Shown here: piece by piece, positions 10,434-22,200 of the stretch
Position numbering within the stretch: position 1 is the first letter of the stretch
Layout of the letters: each line of letters opens with the position of its first letter
Source of the DNA: Serripes groenlandicus
Lineage: Eukaryota > Mollusca > Bivalvia > Cardiida > Cardiidae
Length of the DNA: 64,000 nucleotides
Assembly (NCBI GenBank): GCA_031761405.1
Contig: JASEVX010000003.1
Coordinates: 20,573,849 to 20,637,848, forward strand
Reading direction: 5' to 3'
Notes under the pieces: generated by a model
What the model was told of the DNA's origin: nothing
Databases searched by the model: none
What the model saw: only the letters and a program-made list of their open reading frames with translations
Translations under genes and position numbers: made by a program

Positions 10434-11020
10434 AAGTAAGTAAGCAATTGAGTGAGTAAGCAAATTGTTTATTATTATGATTTTTAAATATACATTTATA
10501 ATTTAACAATAATTATGTGTTATAGTACACCCGGCCCCATGGGCCTATAATTCACAAAATAATATATGTTACATTATATGTATCATACAAATATACATGA
10601 CATATATACAAAATATCGTGATCGGGCGTTCAATCTTCTGGAAAATGTTCTCAAATCTAATAAAGTAAATAAATATTTATCTAACAACTCTAAAAACATC
10701 ATATTGACAAATATCGAAGTTAGAACATAGTATAAATCCTTGATAGAAGAGTGCCTATTGCTAATTTTGTCAGCGTGTAAATGCTGATTTTGCCGAAAAA
10801 TTTAAATTAAATTGAATTGCGATCCATCTTCTATAATTACTTGGCAGCCACCCGGTGTCTCCAATTAACGCAAGTGTTGGAGCAAACCGGTCCCCCCTCC
10901 CTCTTAACATACCGCATTGCGCGATTCTGTACATTATTTATTGATAAATAAGTCTTTCCAACCGACACGCTTGAGCAGTACTCCAAAATAGGCGTCACAC
11001 ATGTTATATTCCGCTAAAAG
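10434..11020 (-). mobile_element. 5'-truncated LINE, RT C-terminal end
   Basis: Read on the minus strand, 11000-10800 encodes a run like VTPILEYCSSV followed by TYLSINNVQNRAMRY. That matches the segment after the RT domain of many metazoan non-LTR elements (the usual pattern is PVLxYxSxxWG...IxxVQNRAxRF). Further down come a GGGCC-ATG-GGCC type palindrome, as in the other LINE tails of this window, and a terminal (ACTT)n tail at 10434-10452. Stops and indels interrupt the frame, so it is dead. Confidence 0.7.
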
Positions 11021-11162
11021 TGTTTTTTTGCCATTTTCATGAAAGGAGTATTTTATGTCGTGACGTAAGTGGTGACGTTATAGACGTGACGCCATTTAAT
11101 ATCAACCGGGTCACTGCTAACATCCTATTATGTAGCTCTTCTAGTATTACGCCAATGGATAT

Positions 11163-11378
11163 TTAACCCTTTCCCTCATATAGACGCTTTCTGACGCCTC
11201 TGCAGCAGACGGCTTTTTGAAAACATAGTGACAAAAGAAGAAATTGCTCAAAACGAGCAATTTCTCCTATTGTCACAATGTTTTCCACTTTTAGACATAG
11301 GTCATCCATTTTTTAATTTTGGACAAAATATGTTCAACGTCGTCTGCTGCAGAATTGTCGTATGAGGGAAAGCGTTAA
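11163..11378. mobile_element. MITE-A, full copy
   Basis: TTAA edges, TIRs CCCTTTCCCTCATA and TATGAGGGAAAGCG, intact hairpin GAAATTGCTC/GAGCAATTTC. Belongs to the young subgroup. Confidence 0.85.
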
Positions 11379-11499
11379 ATAAGCGATAAAGTAGCCGTAC
11401 GGAGATGCCATAAGACCCAATGTTGTCAGACGCGGCTCATTTGCATTTCGACGAGGGGGTTAAGGTTTACCTTAGAACAATGACATCTTTGTCTCTGTG

Positions 11500-11726
11500 A
11501 CGTATATAGATGATTTCACGTAGACACATGTTGAAGCGTTGGCAACAGACACATTTTGAAAGCAGTGTGAGGTTTAATAGTGAGCAAGTTATATTTTTTC
11601 CCACAAAATGTTCATTTCCATTCAATAATTATATTTATATATATATTTAGATTTTCCATATTTTGTCAAGATATTTTAAAAAAATTGTCTGTTGTAGATG
11701 TATTATATGTGGGAATGTGTAAACCG
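11500..11726. mobile_element. MITE-A-like, diverged
   Basis: Keeps a GCAACAGACACATTTTGAAA block, the Ttttccatatttt body and a right end TATGTGGGAATGTGTAAA. The left end is unclear. Confidence 0.45.
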
Positions 11727-12235
11727 CATACCTGATATATATATTTTTTTAGACTTCTAAATTGAACATGATTGGAGGAAAAAATAGAATTTTAAGGTAA
11801 GAAGAAGGTAACGAAGGAAACGTTCAGTCAAGGAGCTCGTCTTCTCAACGTTTATTATACCATTTTTAAAACCGCCAGAAATAAAAAATAACCATGTTTG
11901 GGGGAAAACAGACAATAAAGAAACGACGACTTATACAACCTCGCATCGTACAACTTTTGAAAACATTGGGGGTAAAAGAGCTACTTCACAAAACAACCAA
12001 TGTCTGAATTTCCCGCTACAATTTCAACTGTGTGTTAAGATCATACTATAACTGTTCGGGTGATCCTTTCGATGCAGACGACTCTGAAATATCACGTTTA
12101 AAGAATTTATTCAGATTTTAAAAAGACAAAGCAGTGTTGGAAAGGGAGACATTGCCCATGGTTGTTCAATAAAGGTATCGATACATCACATACTCACCGT
12201 GTTATTAGTATAAGAGGCGATTCATAACATAGTTA
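11727..12235. other. no firm feature
   Basis: Short 'acttttgaaaacattggggg' blocks hint at old MITE-A debris. No boundaries can be set. Confidence 0.35.
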
Positions 12236-13220
12236 GTAACGAAAATATGCGTCCCTATAAGGTCACTGTTTGTGCAGCTTTATCTGTATGTAACCTTTCC
12301 TTATTATATAAACATACGAATTTTGACAATTTGTAGTAGACGTTATTTGAAAACACTTTGGAAAAGAGAGTACTTGCTTATGATGAGGAACTTCTCTATT
12401 TTCGAAGATGCCATAAACCATGTATAAAAAGTTCTAGTCCAACTACACACAAAAGCTTTGTTTGAATTCCTTACATTGTTATAGCATTGTTTCTGAAATG
12501 GCGCAGTATGTACAAGTTTGAAGCATAATTCTAAGACAAAAACAAAACATTATTGGAATTAGAGAAAATCATGCTGACGTCTTTAGTTCTCACAGTGATT
12601 GGTATGTGGTGTGATACAGTTATAATAGTGACGGAAACACGCGTCCCAACACGGTGACTGTTTGTGCAGCCTTATCTGTATGTATGTCCGTTAAACTCCC
12701 CCATTCCCTAACGATCACAACCTTTGGCGCTTTTTTTTTGTTGTATCAGACGCCATTTGCAAACATTTGAAAACATTTTAGTATTAGTAACGGAAACACG
12801 CGCCCCAACAAGGTAAGGTTACTGTTTGTGCAGCCCTATCTGTATGTGTTTCCGTTAAACTTCTCCATTTTCCTAACGCTGACAACTTTTGGCACTTTTG
12901 TAGCGACGACATTTGAAAACACTTTAATATGAGTAACGAAAACACGCGTTCCAACAAGGTTACTGTTTGTGCAGACTTATCTGTATGTATTTCCGTTAAA
13001 CTTCTTCAATTTTCTAACGCTGATGACTTTTGGTGATTTTTGTAGCAGACATCATTTGAAAACATTTCAATAATATATACGGAAAATGCGCCCCAACAAG
13101 CTGACTGTTTGTGCAGACTTATCTGTATGTATTCTGTGAAGATATTTTTTCCTTAACGCAGAAGACTTTTTGGGCATTTGTAGCGGACGATATTTGAAAA
13201 CTTTGCTAAAATATTTGAAT
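12236..13220. repeat. irregular ~130-175-bp tandem repeats
   Basis: The block AACGGAAACACGCGTCCCAA...CTGTTTGTGCAG...TTATCTGTATGTAT recurs with its TTTGTGCAG core at 12269, 12661, 12835, 12966 and 13108. Each repeat continues with a CCGTTAAACTTCTCCATTTT...GTAGCAGACATCATTTGAAA segment that resembles the left end of MITE-A. The array may be a MITE-A-related fragment captured into a tandem array. Units are diverged by substitutions and indels, and nothing suggests coding. Confidence 0.8.
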
Positions 13221-13429
13221 ATTAATAACGAACAATTAAAACCACATTGGAAAATGAAAGAAATGACTTAAGATGAGCAATGTCTTCATTTTCCAAACTA
13301 TGTTGAACCCTATACAAAAACTTATACTTTCAACTAACCAATAAGGATTTTTTTTCCATCAGATAATTTAAAGCATATATCTATGTATTGAAAAGAACTA
13401 CTGAACTCTTTTAATCATTTATGACTAGA

Positions 13430-13565
13430 ACTTTGTTAAATATTTATAAATGATATTTGTATTATTAACTAGAGTTGAAAAGATTGTTGTACAAAAGCCA
13501 CAATGTTTTCAAAAGTCGTCTGCTGCAAAGACATCATATGTCGAGTGTGTTAGGGGAAGGGTTAA
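13430..13565. mobile_element. MITE-A right part
   Basis: Contains GCCACAATGTTTTCAAAAGT, CGTCTGCTGCAAAGAC and the end GGGGAAGGGTTAA. The left part is degraded. Confidence 0.6.
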
Positions 13566-13646
13566 TCTGACCCCTCTCCTAGGTGCAGTTATATACAGTC
13601 TTTACTGTACGCATATGTACTAACCCTTACCCGCGTTCAACAAATG

Positions 13647-13751
13647 AAAACCAACATTGTGGACTCTGCGTAAAGTATCGACCCGGATCAGCCTAAGCAC
13701 GGACTACACAGGCTGATCTGGATCGCAGAGGCCATAATGTTTATTTTCTCA
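13647..13751. mobile_element. MITE-C, internally deleted, nested
   Basis: Both termini are present (AAAACCAACATTGTGGACTC at the left, GCCATAATG...TTTTCTC at the right) but the middle half is missing. It sits inside MITE-A, which gives relative ages. Confidence 0.7.
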
Positions 13752-13854
13752 AATTTGCAGCAGGCGAAAGCAGAAACATTTTTCTAACGCTTGAAAAATC
13801 TCCATAAATTAATATGAATTATTCCAAAGAGTCGAAAACATTTTAGCAAAAGGA

Positions 13855-13904
13855 TTTATTTATTTATTTATTGGGGTTTTACGCCGCTTTCAACAATATT
13901 TCAG
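13855..13904 (-). mobile_element. SINE tail-only insertion with 13-bp TSD
   Basis: TTTAGCAAAAGGA occurs at 13842-13854 and again at 13905-13917. The 50 bp between them read, on the minus strand, ACTGAAATATTGTTGAAAGC, then GGCGTAAAACCCC and a (TAAA)n tail, which is the SINE 3' tail of this genome. It is an extremely 5'-truncated retroposition event. Confidence 0.85.
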
Positions 13905-14001
13905 TTTAGCAAAAGGAGCAATTTTTCCTATTACCACAATGTGTTCAAGAGTCGTCTGTTACAAAGGCGTAAGAAAGCGTCTGTATGTGGGAAAGGGTTA
14001 A

Positions 14002-15599
14002 GGCCCCTATTCGACAAACGCGGCTCATATAATTTACAGTTGTAACATACATATATAAACATTATATTTAATTTATCGTTTCATTTATGACATTATGTGT
14101 TTGTTCTTAAAAAAAAAATCATAATTTGGATTAAAATATACGTGTGTTGTAATACTATATATCTTTGTATCAAGGTCATGCTCATGTCACTAGTGTTGAG
14201 TTATATCACATCATGTTAACTATAACGCACCTCAGAGTGACCAACCGCAAATGCGGAGTTGACATTCCATATATCACCTCACCAACTCGCCTGCATAAAC
14301 CCTTTTCCTCATACAACATCCTTTTGTCGGCTTCACAACTGGCGGAAACGTTTTAAAAAAGAAGACACAATGAGAAAATTCGCTATTTACACGAATCTGC
14401 ATTGTCACCTGTCTCTAATCGTGCCTTCCAATCGTTATAAACACGAATACACATCGGATGGTCTAGAAATACATATTGAAGGAATTGACAACATCCTTAT
14501 GCATTTTGACTAAATGACGGGTGCTATTAATTGGGTCGCGTCCTGCGTGTTGGGGCATCCACGAATCTCCTTACAGTGAAGATTTGGATGAGCCTGTTCA
14601 TCTTCACAGTTTCACCAGAGCCTTCACTTCTCCTTTACATGTAGTGAAGTCTAAGATTCATCTTTTGTCAAAAAAAGCTGGAACTGCAGCTCCATTGGTT
14701 AGACGCCAATTTACCTATATATGACCCTCGGTACGGAGTGGTCAATAAAAACCCCATATCGCTTGACATGTCGTTATTGTTTTCATAGATCTTCTGTTTA
14801 CATGACTTACTGTCAGAAATGAAATATGGACATGAAGAGTTGTGTAATGTTACAGTTTTTGTATATTCATTTTGGGAAAATAAGTGTGTTGGAATATTGT
14901 ATGAATTTTTAAAAAAAAAAATTGTCTCGTATTTGGACAACATCTGTCACCTTTTGCAGATTTTTCTAAAACATTGTTGAAAAAGTTTAAATTACGTATA
15001 AATGAGTTTTCTACTTTTTCCCACAATGTTAACACCTTCGAATCAAATATATACTCACACCGGTTGTCGAATGTTACCATTTACCAGATGTCTCTGAAGT
15101 GTTATATATGGTGCTTAAACGACAAAAACTAATAGAAATAGATCTACATGTATAACATGTAGCATCATATTTTAACTCTAAATCACGCATGTCGCCATAA
15201 GGCATTAAACTAAGACGGTGAAATATAATGATGCATATACTTGCTGTCTTTGTGTGGAAACGAGCCTAGTATTTTACATGGATATTATGGACAGCAAATG
15301 TTCAGATCAGCCTTTGGATACATGCATAATGGTCGCAGTCTTTTCTGTCGTCGTGAAAAATCAAAGTACTTAGAGTTGTTTCTATCGTTGTATGTGATGA
15401 AGTCATCTTTCTGGATAAAATGTTCTGTCCTTTAAAAGACACATACTTACTTTCCACTTGTATAAGATAAAGTGTACGACATAAACGAACGGGGACAGGT
15501 GAGTGAAGAGTAATGTTGAAACAAGGCCCTGGTGCAGATAACGATCGGAGCACTCTTTCAGGACATAGTGAATGCAATGTTAGTGGTTTAAAGATATGA
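14002..15599. other. no firm feature
   Basis: A weak MITE-A-like left end (AAACCCTTTTCCTCATACAAC) starts near 14296. Otherwise I see no supported exon or element. Several short open frames overlap on opposite strands and are not credible genes. Confidence 0.35.
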
Positions 15600-15692
15600 T
15601 CGCCGCTCTGCGACAACCAACCTAGGTGAACAGTGCAGTTCCAGATCGGACTGGTCGCACGTGCCTTACGGTTGGTTATCGCAGAGCGCCGC
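15600..15692. repeat. short inverted-repeat element
   Basis: TCGCCGCTCTGCGACAACCA at the left is the near reverse complement of TGGTTATCGCAGAGCGCCG at the right, giving about 22-bp arms around a 46-bp spacer. The right arm recurs singly near 34425-34445 (GGTTGTTTATCGCAGAGCGC). Probably a small fold-back element. Confidence 0.65.
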
Positions 15693-15967
15693 TATCAGAG
15701 AATTAATTAAATTGTTCTCCGATTCCTTGAAATAATATACAAGTATAGATGCGTGTTGTTTAAGATACTTTTAGAAATCAATGTGGGGGATCGAAAATTG
15801 CATTCTCCGTTTTATTTCACAATATAGTCAAATCTGTATCACACTTTTGCTTTCAAATAGTCAGATTTTAAAATATGATCCGAAGTGAACTATACTAAAT
15901 TGTCGTACCATATAACTAGTTAATGTCTCTTGTTAAAGACGTACAAGCAGTATAGTTGTGAAAACTG

Positions 15968-16118
15968 TAAACTTTTGACAGCGGAAAATATGTAAAAGAT
16001 AAGAACTGTCAAGCACAGTGAATTGCGTTAAAATACATTATAAAAACTGCGTGTGTATAAATTACGGTTATTATTATAATTAGACTAGACAATTGGAACG
16101 GGACAAAAAGTGCCAACA
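15968..16118 (+). promoter_or_regulatory. duplicated 5' flank of aquaglyceroporin copy 1
   Basis: About 150 bp immediately upstream of the start codon align with 43045-43189 upstream of the second exon 1. Shared blocks include AACTTTTGACAGCG, AGATAAGAACT and ATTATAAT. It should hold the 5' UTR and perhaps the core promoter. A TATAAAA at 16039-16045 is not conserved in copy 2, so I do not call it a TATA box. An in-frame TAG at 16086-16088 fixes the ATG at 16119 as the first possible start after a stop. Confidence 0.5.
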
Positions 16119-16211
16119 ATGCGAGGATTTACGATTCAACGACTCGGCGGCCTCCGTAATATATGGATCACGGACCTCTTCTCGGAAATTCTTAGTACTT
16201 TTATACTTGCG
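16119..16211 (+). CDS. aquaglyceroporin copy 1, exon 1
   Basis: It encodes 31 residues, from MRGFTIQRLGG to STFILA, covering the cytosolic N-terminus and most of TM1. The glutamate of the family's AEFLGTF motif is present (E23). It ends in phase 0 at the donor GCG|GTAGGT. The start has A at -3 and is preceded by an in-frame stop. Confidence 0.92.
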
Positions 16212-19200
16212 GTAGGTTGATATATTTTTTGTCTCCGATGGTGAATCGATTGATTGATTTAGTATATATTGACGTCTTTTTTTGGCACATTTGTTCATGT
16301 GAAATGTTTGTTCGATATAAATACATATGTTCTCTATTTCGGGCGACATGTGACAACTCTGCAGCAGACAACTTTAAAATATATTGTTAGAAAAGAAAAA
16401 AAAGGGCTTATTTTTCATTTTCTCATACAGTTCTTATTAAACTCTCGTATTAAAATAATATTTTCCTATGTTATGAAAAAATAAGTTTTATCAAGTGCTT
16501 TCCGCCCTGAGAACACGTGACCAGGGTTTAATTCTAGGTCGGTTCATACTAAAGTTTCTTTTTGATTAAACGATTTCTCTCTAAGTTGCTCAGAGATTCG
16601 GGGATAGTATTTCTACTGTTACTATAACGAAACATGTTCCATCTATAACGTAAATATGTCAACACTTTATATGCACATACATGTACATGTACTATCGAAG
16701 TGCTCATTGCGACAACTGCTATATTTGGGAACGTTGGCAGCGGTATACTATACAGTAACACATTGACCAGCATACAGAATTAGTTTGCTGAACTATCAGT
16801 GGTCCTATGGTCCATGCCCAGTAACATTTGGTTCCGACCGGTGAAAGAGTTTATTTAGCCAGTGTAATGTTACACAAAATATAGAACGTAAAAATACATT
16901 AAGGATTTCCGGACCAGTGAATTATAAAAGTTAATTTAAATGACTGTGACAAATACGTCTTGTCAATGTAGCAATGTTCAGATCTGTCAGTGTAAAAGCC
17001 GTCATTATAAAAAGTATCATTCGTGTTTAAACTTTCATTTCTCGTGTCAATTGGTGCTGTAAGACACACCAAATCCTTTTATCCATTTAGACGCAATCTG
17101 GCATCGATTCCGAAGGTGGTGTAACTTTCCCAACATTAATTCTTGACTGTGATCACAGGCGTTCGAATTTCTATTACAGTAAAAAAAAAATGCGGAAAAT
17201 CACACAATACCTCGTTAAAATACTCAAAAGGTCTCTCTATATTGTCTATACGCTATGATAAAAATGATCGTAATTTGGGGAATCCCGCATGTGTTACTAT
17301 AAATAGCTCTCTACGCGTCCATATAGTGTATTGTGTGAGTTTCCGCATTTTTTGCTGTAATAGCACTTCGGACGCCTGTGCTGTGATGATGGAGGCTGAA
17401 CTGTGGTTGAACATGGCTTGGACAACATTTGGGAAAATTTGATCAACATGTTTAACCGTTTCAAACTTACAGTAAATCAGCAGGAGACGAGTTTGGAACA
17501 ATACTCCATAAGTGAAACTGTATTTATTGCATAGAATTGAAAAGCTTGTGACAAAAGAAAAAAATCGCTTATTATGAGCAATTTCTTCTTTTGCTACAAT
17601 GTTTTCAAATGTCGTCTACTGCAGATGCGCCAAAATGCGTCTACAAGTTGGAAACTGTTTAATATAGGGATCATAATTTACGTCTTCACCTTTGTGAGTA
17701 ACTTACCTTAGCTTACGCAATAAAACATGGGGAACCTGAATAGTGTTTCATGAACTTTACATTTTGTGTGTGTTTAGATGCAACAAAGGTAACAGACACG
17801 ATGTATTTTGTAATTACAACCCGTACTATTAAACAGAGTCACTTCATCAGTTGTCACAATGATTATCTCATTTGCCCATAACTCAGACGAAAGTAAAGGC
17901 GCCGGATACGGGCTTGTCATTTCTTGATATGTTCGTCATTCAGCGTGTGAACGGAACGCTTTTAATGTAGTTTCGATTTTATGATTATGTCAATTGATCC
18001 TCGAGGTCGTCATTTCACTTACTGACGGACGGCTCTATGCTTGCATAATCATGTCGATCTTTTTCAAGATGACTCTAGAGGTTTCCTCCGTGCAACGTTT
18101 TCTATACACCACCTTTACTCCACGGCTTCGTTCAGCAGAAATTGATGTAAATATCTGTTATCTGTTACACATGAGCAACGGAAATATTACTTTCAAAATG
18201 TAAAACTTTGTGAACAGTCTTTCTGTACGATATGATTTATTTCTCAAACAATGGCATCGAGAATATCTTCAGTTTTACTTCGAACCATTGTAACATTTTG
18301 TTTCAAAGTTTTCATATACAATTAATTATACACATCACACATTATACATTGGTTTAACATGTGATTTGCATAGACATAACATCGAAATTATTCATGACAT
18401 ACTGGCGTTTCATGCGTTATGTTATAAATTGAACACGGTCTCATCAAGGCCAAACTGGATCTGTCGAGATAACAACAAATCAACATCGAGTTCATCGTAA
18501 TAGTGACAGAAGAAGACAAGCAAGTCCATTCTAAGAGACCTCATTGTCCTTATACATATAATAAAGTTACGGAGGTATAGTCGTACAAAACAAAGCCAGC
18601 ATGGTCTTACAACGCGTGTAGGCCTACTACAAGTGTTAAGAACTAGAACATGTATTACTTGTGATGGAAGAATAAAGGCCAATTTTGATTGATATTGAAA
18701 TTAATTGATTAACACCAATTAACAACGCCATGAATCTCCCTGAAAACTAACTCCTTTTGTTGCGTTGCAGATATTAATGGTTCAGATCATTCTTACAGAA
18801 ATAAAGGAATAACAATACACGAAAACGACTTCTCAGTGACTTTGTCAAAGTGTTTACTTTTGACATACGATTGCATATTTCTAAATAGTGTGTTTGTAGC
18901 AATAAACTATGTCTAAAGATGTTTTAAACCCTATCCCACATACAAAAAACATTCAGAAAACTACTTTGAAAATATATTGTCATAAATATGGGAAATCCCT
19001 TAAAATGAATGTTTTGAAATGCTTTAAAAACATTGTTGCAAAATGAGAAATGTCTCAGTCCTTTGTCACGATGTTTAAAAACACGTCTGCTGCAAACGCT
19101 TCATAAATATACATAGTCAACGAGGCGAAGAAAAATACAAAAATGCAGCAATGTTGACAAATACATAGTTCAATTATAAACGGTGAAAGAGCTTAATAAT

Positions 19201-22200
19201 ACGAGAATTGTGAAATATAAAAGAAAGTTCAGTCTTCCATCCACAATTACAATACAATCTCGTATGAGAGCGGTATTTTCGTGGCGAGGGTTGGCTCAGT
19301 AATGTGTACTATAGTTTCATGACTCAAAGTTCTTTACAGAAACGAAACGTTAACCTTTTCCCTGATATAGACGCTTTCTGACGCCTCTGCAGCAGACGGC
19401 TTTTTGAAAACGAGCAATTTCTCCTTTTGCCACAATGTTTTCCACATTTAGTCATAGGTTATCCATTCAATATTACAGAGATTTTCCATTTATTGACAAA
19501 ATATGTTCAAAGTCGTCTGCTGCAGAATTGTCGTATGAGGGAAAGGGTTAATAGAGCTTATTCTTATTTGAAAATATTTGAGGAGATAAATATATTGGTG
19601 TATTGAATTGTGATAGTGATGCAAAGATGAAGTAAAAGTAAAAATTGAGGAATTCGACAAATTTCTTTTTTCTCTCAAAATGATTGTTTCAAAAGCATTC
19701 TGTTACAAAGTCATCATAAGTTGCCAATTTGAGGGAAAGGATAAAAGCACCTGACCACTAACCAGACGATAATTAAATTGTCATTCTGTCCCCTTTTACG
19801 ACTTACTACCAACATCTGTAGTTTATGTCTAGTGGTGATAGTTTAATTGTTCAGCGGATCACGCGAGCCTGTGATAAAATCTTATCAATCGAACAGCGCA
19901 GCAGTAGTTCTGATTGCTCGTTCTATCAATGTTCATGTTACGCTAATTTAAAACGATATCCGTTCCAGGATCTTTCTTTTTCGAATTTGACGGTATGTTC
20001 GAATGATCTCAGGTTCGATTAACAGCGAGAGAACGAGCACTGTATTTGTATAGACGGGTTTTCACCAGTACTGGCGAGATGCGAAAAAAACATAATGTTT
20101 ACCACGCACATTAGGGCGTTCGAACGGCGGATCTCTTACTCCCTTTGAGAAACTGTCTGTTTGCTAATTCAGAAAAGGTCGGAGTATATCCATTTGCATA
20201 AGCGAATGTTTAGAATGAATGATGCTCAAAACAGATAATACGCGACGAGTGAAAAGAACCCGTAAATAAGCGTCATGACGTCATTTTCGTCGTTAAAACT
20301 GTCTATCCTAAAACACGCTTTTTTTTATTCTGCATATAAAAGCTAAATGTCCGAATATCGTATTCCGTGAAGTAAAACCACCTTAAAATGTACGATAAAC
20401 TTAAAACAGACAACTGGTAAATGAACGAGATAACTTTAAAAGATACATTTGAAATAGTATTGCATAATTATATCGGGTTTGATGTTAATCTAGAAACGTC
20501 ATTCAAGTGTCAGACACCAATAAGATACATACGGTAATACGTGCAAATATACATGTACTTTGCTTATAAGTTATTCCCCGTATATATATATACTCTAGAT
20601 CTTTACATTAATACAAACATTTATTATATACCTGCACATTTCCCGGCGAAAACACATGCAGATTGTCACGCACAAATACAACATGCCGGATTCAAATTGT
20701 TTATTTAAGTCAAATTCGTTAACAAATATTGTAACTGGGAGTCACTTTGTATATTTTTTCTTTAGTTCTTCTTGAAAGTTATACTAGGTATACTTTAAAA
20801 GAAGAATACGTTGAAATAAGCGATACCTCGGATTGTATTCTACTACTCGGATAGTAGGACAATTGACATTACTCTCGACATTCGGTCTCTCGAAATATAA
20901 CATTGTACACGCTCCTTGTAGTTTAATATTAACCGACAACCGACGTATCCCCTCTGTGCGATTATATTCCATATGCCTTACTTTGTCATTGTTATTAAAT
21001 TTCCTCTGATTTGCAATTTGCTCAACAGAGTGTAATCAGAGAAATATTCATGGTCATTAAGAATGAATGTTGCCTTTATTACTTTCGCGTATCTCTACTA
21101 CTGTTCACTGTGAATTACATATATTTCTTCCTATCAATGTTAACGATTGTCTGAAGTGAATATTGCGAGGAGTTTTTTCAATGTCTTCTTACTAATTGTT
21201 GCGTGGAGTGTATTGACGTTCCCGGTTGCTTATTTTTTTTTTTGCGTGGAGCACATTTAAATCTTCCCACAAATGATTGACGGTTATGAAGAGAATCTGT
21301 TACGAGGAGCATATTCGTTCATTCCAACCAATATTAGCAAATGTTTGGAGTGAATAGTTTGTGAAATACATCCCTTTTTCCTCAGTTATTTTAACGGTTG
21401 TTTAGAATGTTGCGTACAGTATAGTCACTTTTATTATGTAACTGCACATTTTCCGGCACAAATGCATGTAGATTGTCAACCATAAATACAACACAAAGGA
21501 TAAGCTCAAATACTTTCACGTCCTTTGAAATACTGAAGGTAGTGGGACGTAAATCACACGCCATTAATAAAGGATATTAAAAGTGTGAATTATGTTATTT
21601 CCTAATTGAAAATATAGAAATTTGTAAAACTGTTCTTTATTGTCTTTAAACTTATACTATTTAAATAACAAAAAGGAAAATTACGTTGCAGTAGGGGTAC
21701 CTTCGGTCTCGCGAGATATCAATGTTATCACGCTCCTCGTAGTACAATACAAACCGATGTACCACTACTGCAAATAATTGAGCCGTCCAACGAGAAAAAC
21801 AAAATTGCGGCCTCTGCGCAGTTCGTGCAGGCTAATCCGGGCCGACACATTCCGTCTTAGGAGCATAGAGGTATAGAGTAATGATTCCTGAAACAGAAAA
21901 TCCACACCGGCGAAAAGTGTCTGTCCGGGTTAGCATGCACGGACTGCGCAGGCTGATCTGAGTAGATACTTAACGCAAAGTCCACACTATTGTTTTTCTC
22001 ACGGGACGACTCCGTTTTACTTTTTTTAATGATATTCTGAGTTGTTTAAACGGAACGTTGCGTTGCGTGAAGCATATTCATTTATTCATACCAAATGTAT
22101 CGGATGCTTTGAGTGAACTTTACGTGGAGTAGTATATTCATCACTTGGCAATTTATTTAATTTTTGCGGATAAAACAAAATGTCAATAACATAGCATGTT

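Larger units (their letters stand above)
13620..14001. mobile_element. MITE-A carrying two nested insertions
   Basis: The outer MITE-A starts CTAACCCTTACCCGCG and ends TATGTGGGAAAGGGTTAA. It is interrupted by a MITE-C fragment at 13647-13751, between CAACAAATG and AAATTTGCAGCAGGCG. A 50-bp SINE tail at 13855-13904 is flanked by an exact 13-bp duplication. Removing both leaves a normal-length MITE-A. Confidence 0.8.

Noticed and set aside
16039..16045. TATAAAA upstream of the first aquaglyceroporin exon
   Set aside because: Not conserved at the matching place in copy 2; the transcription start is unknown.
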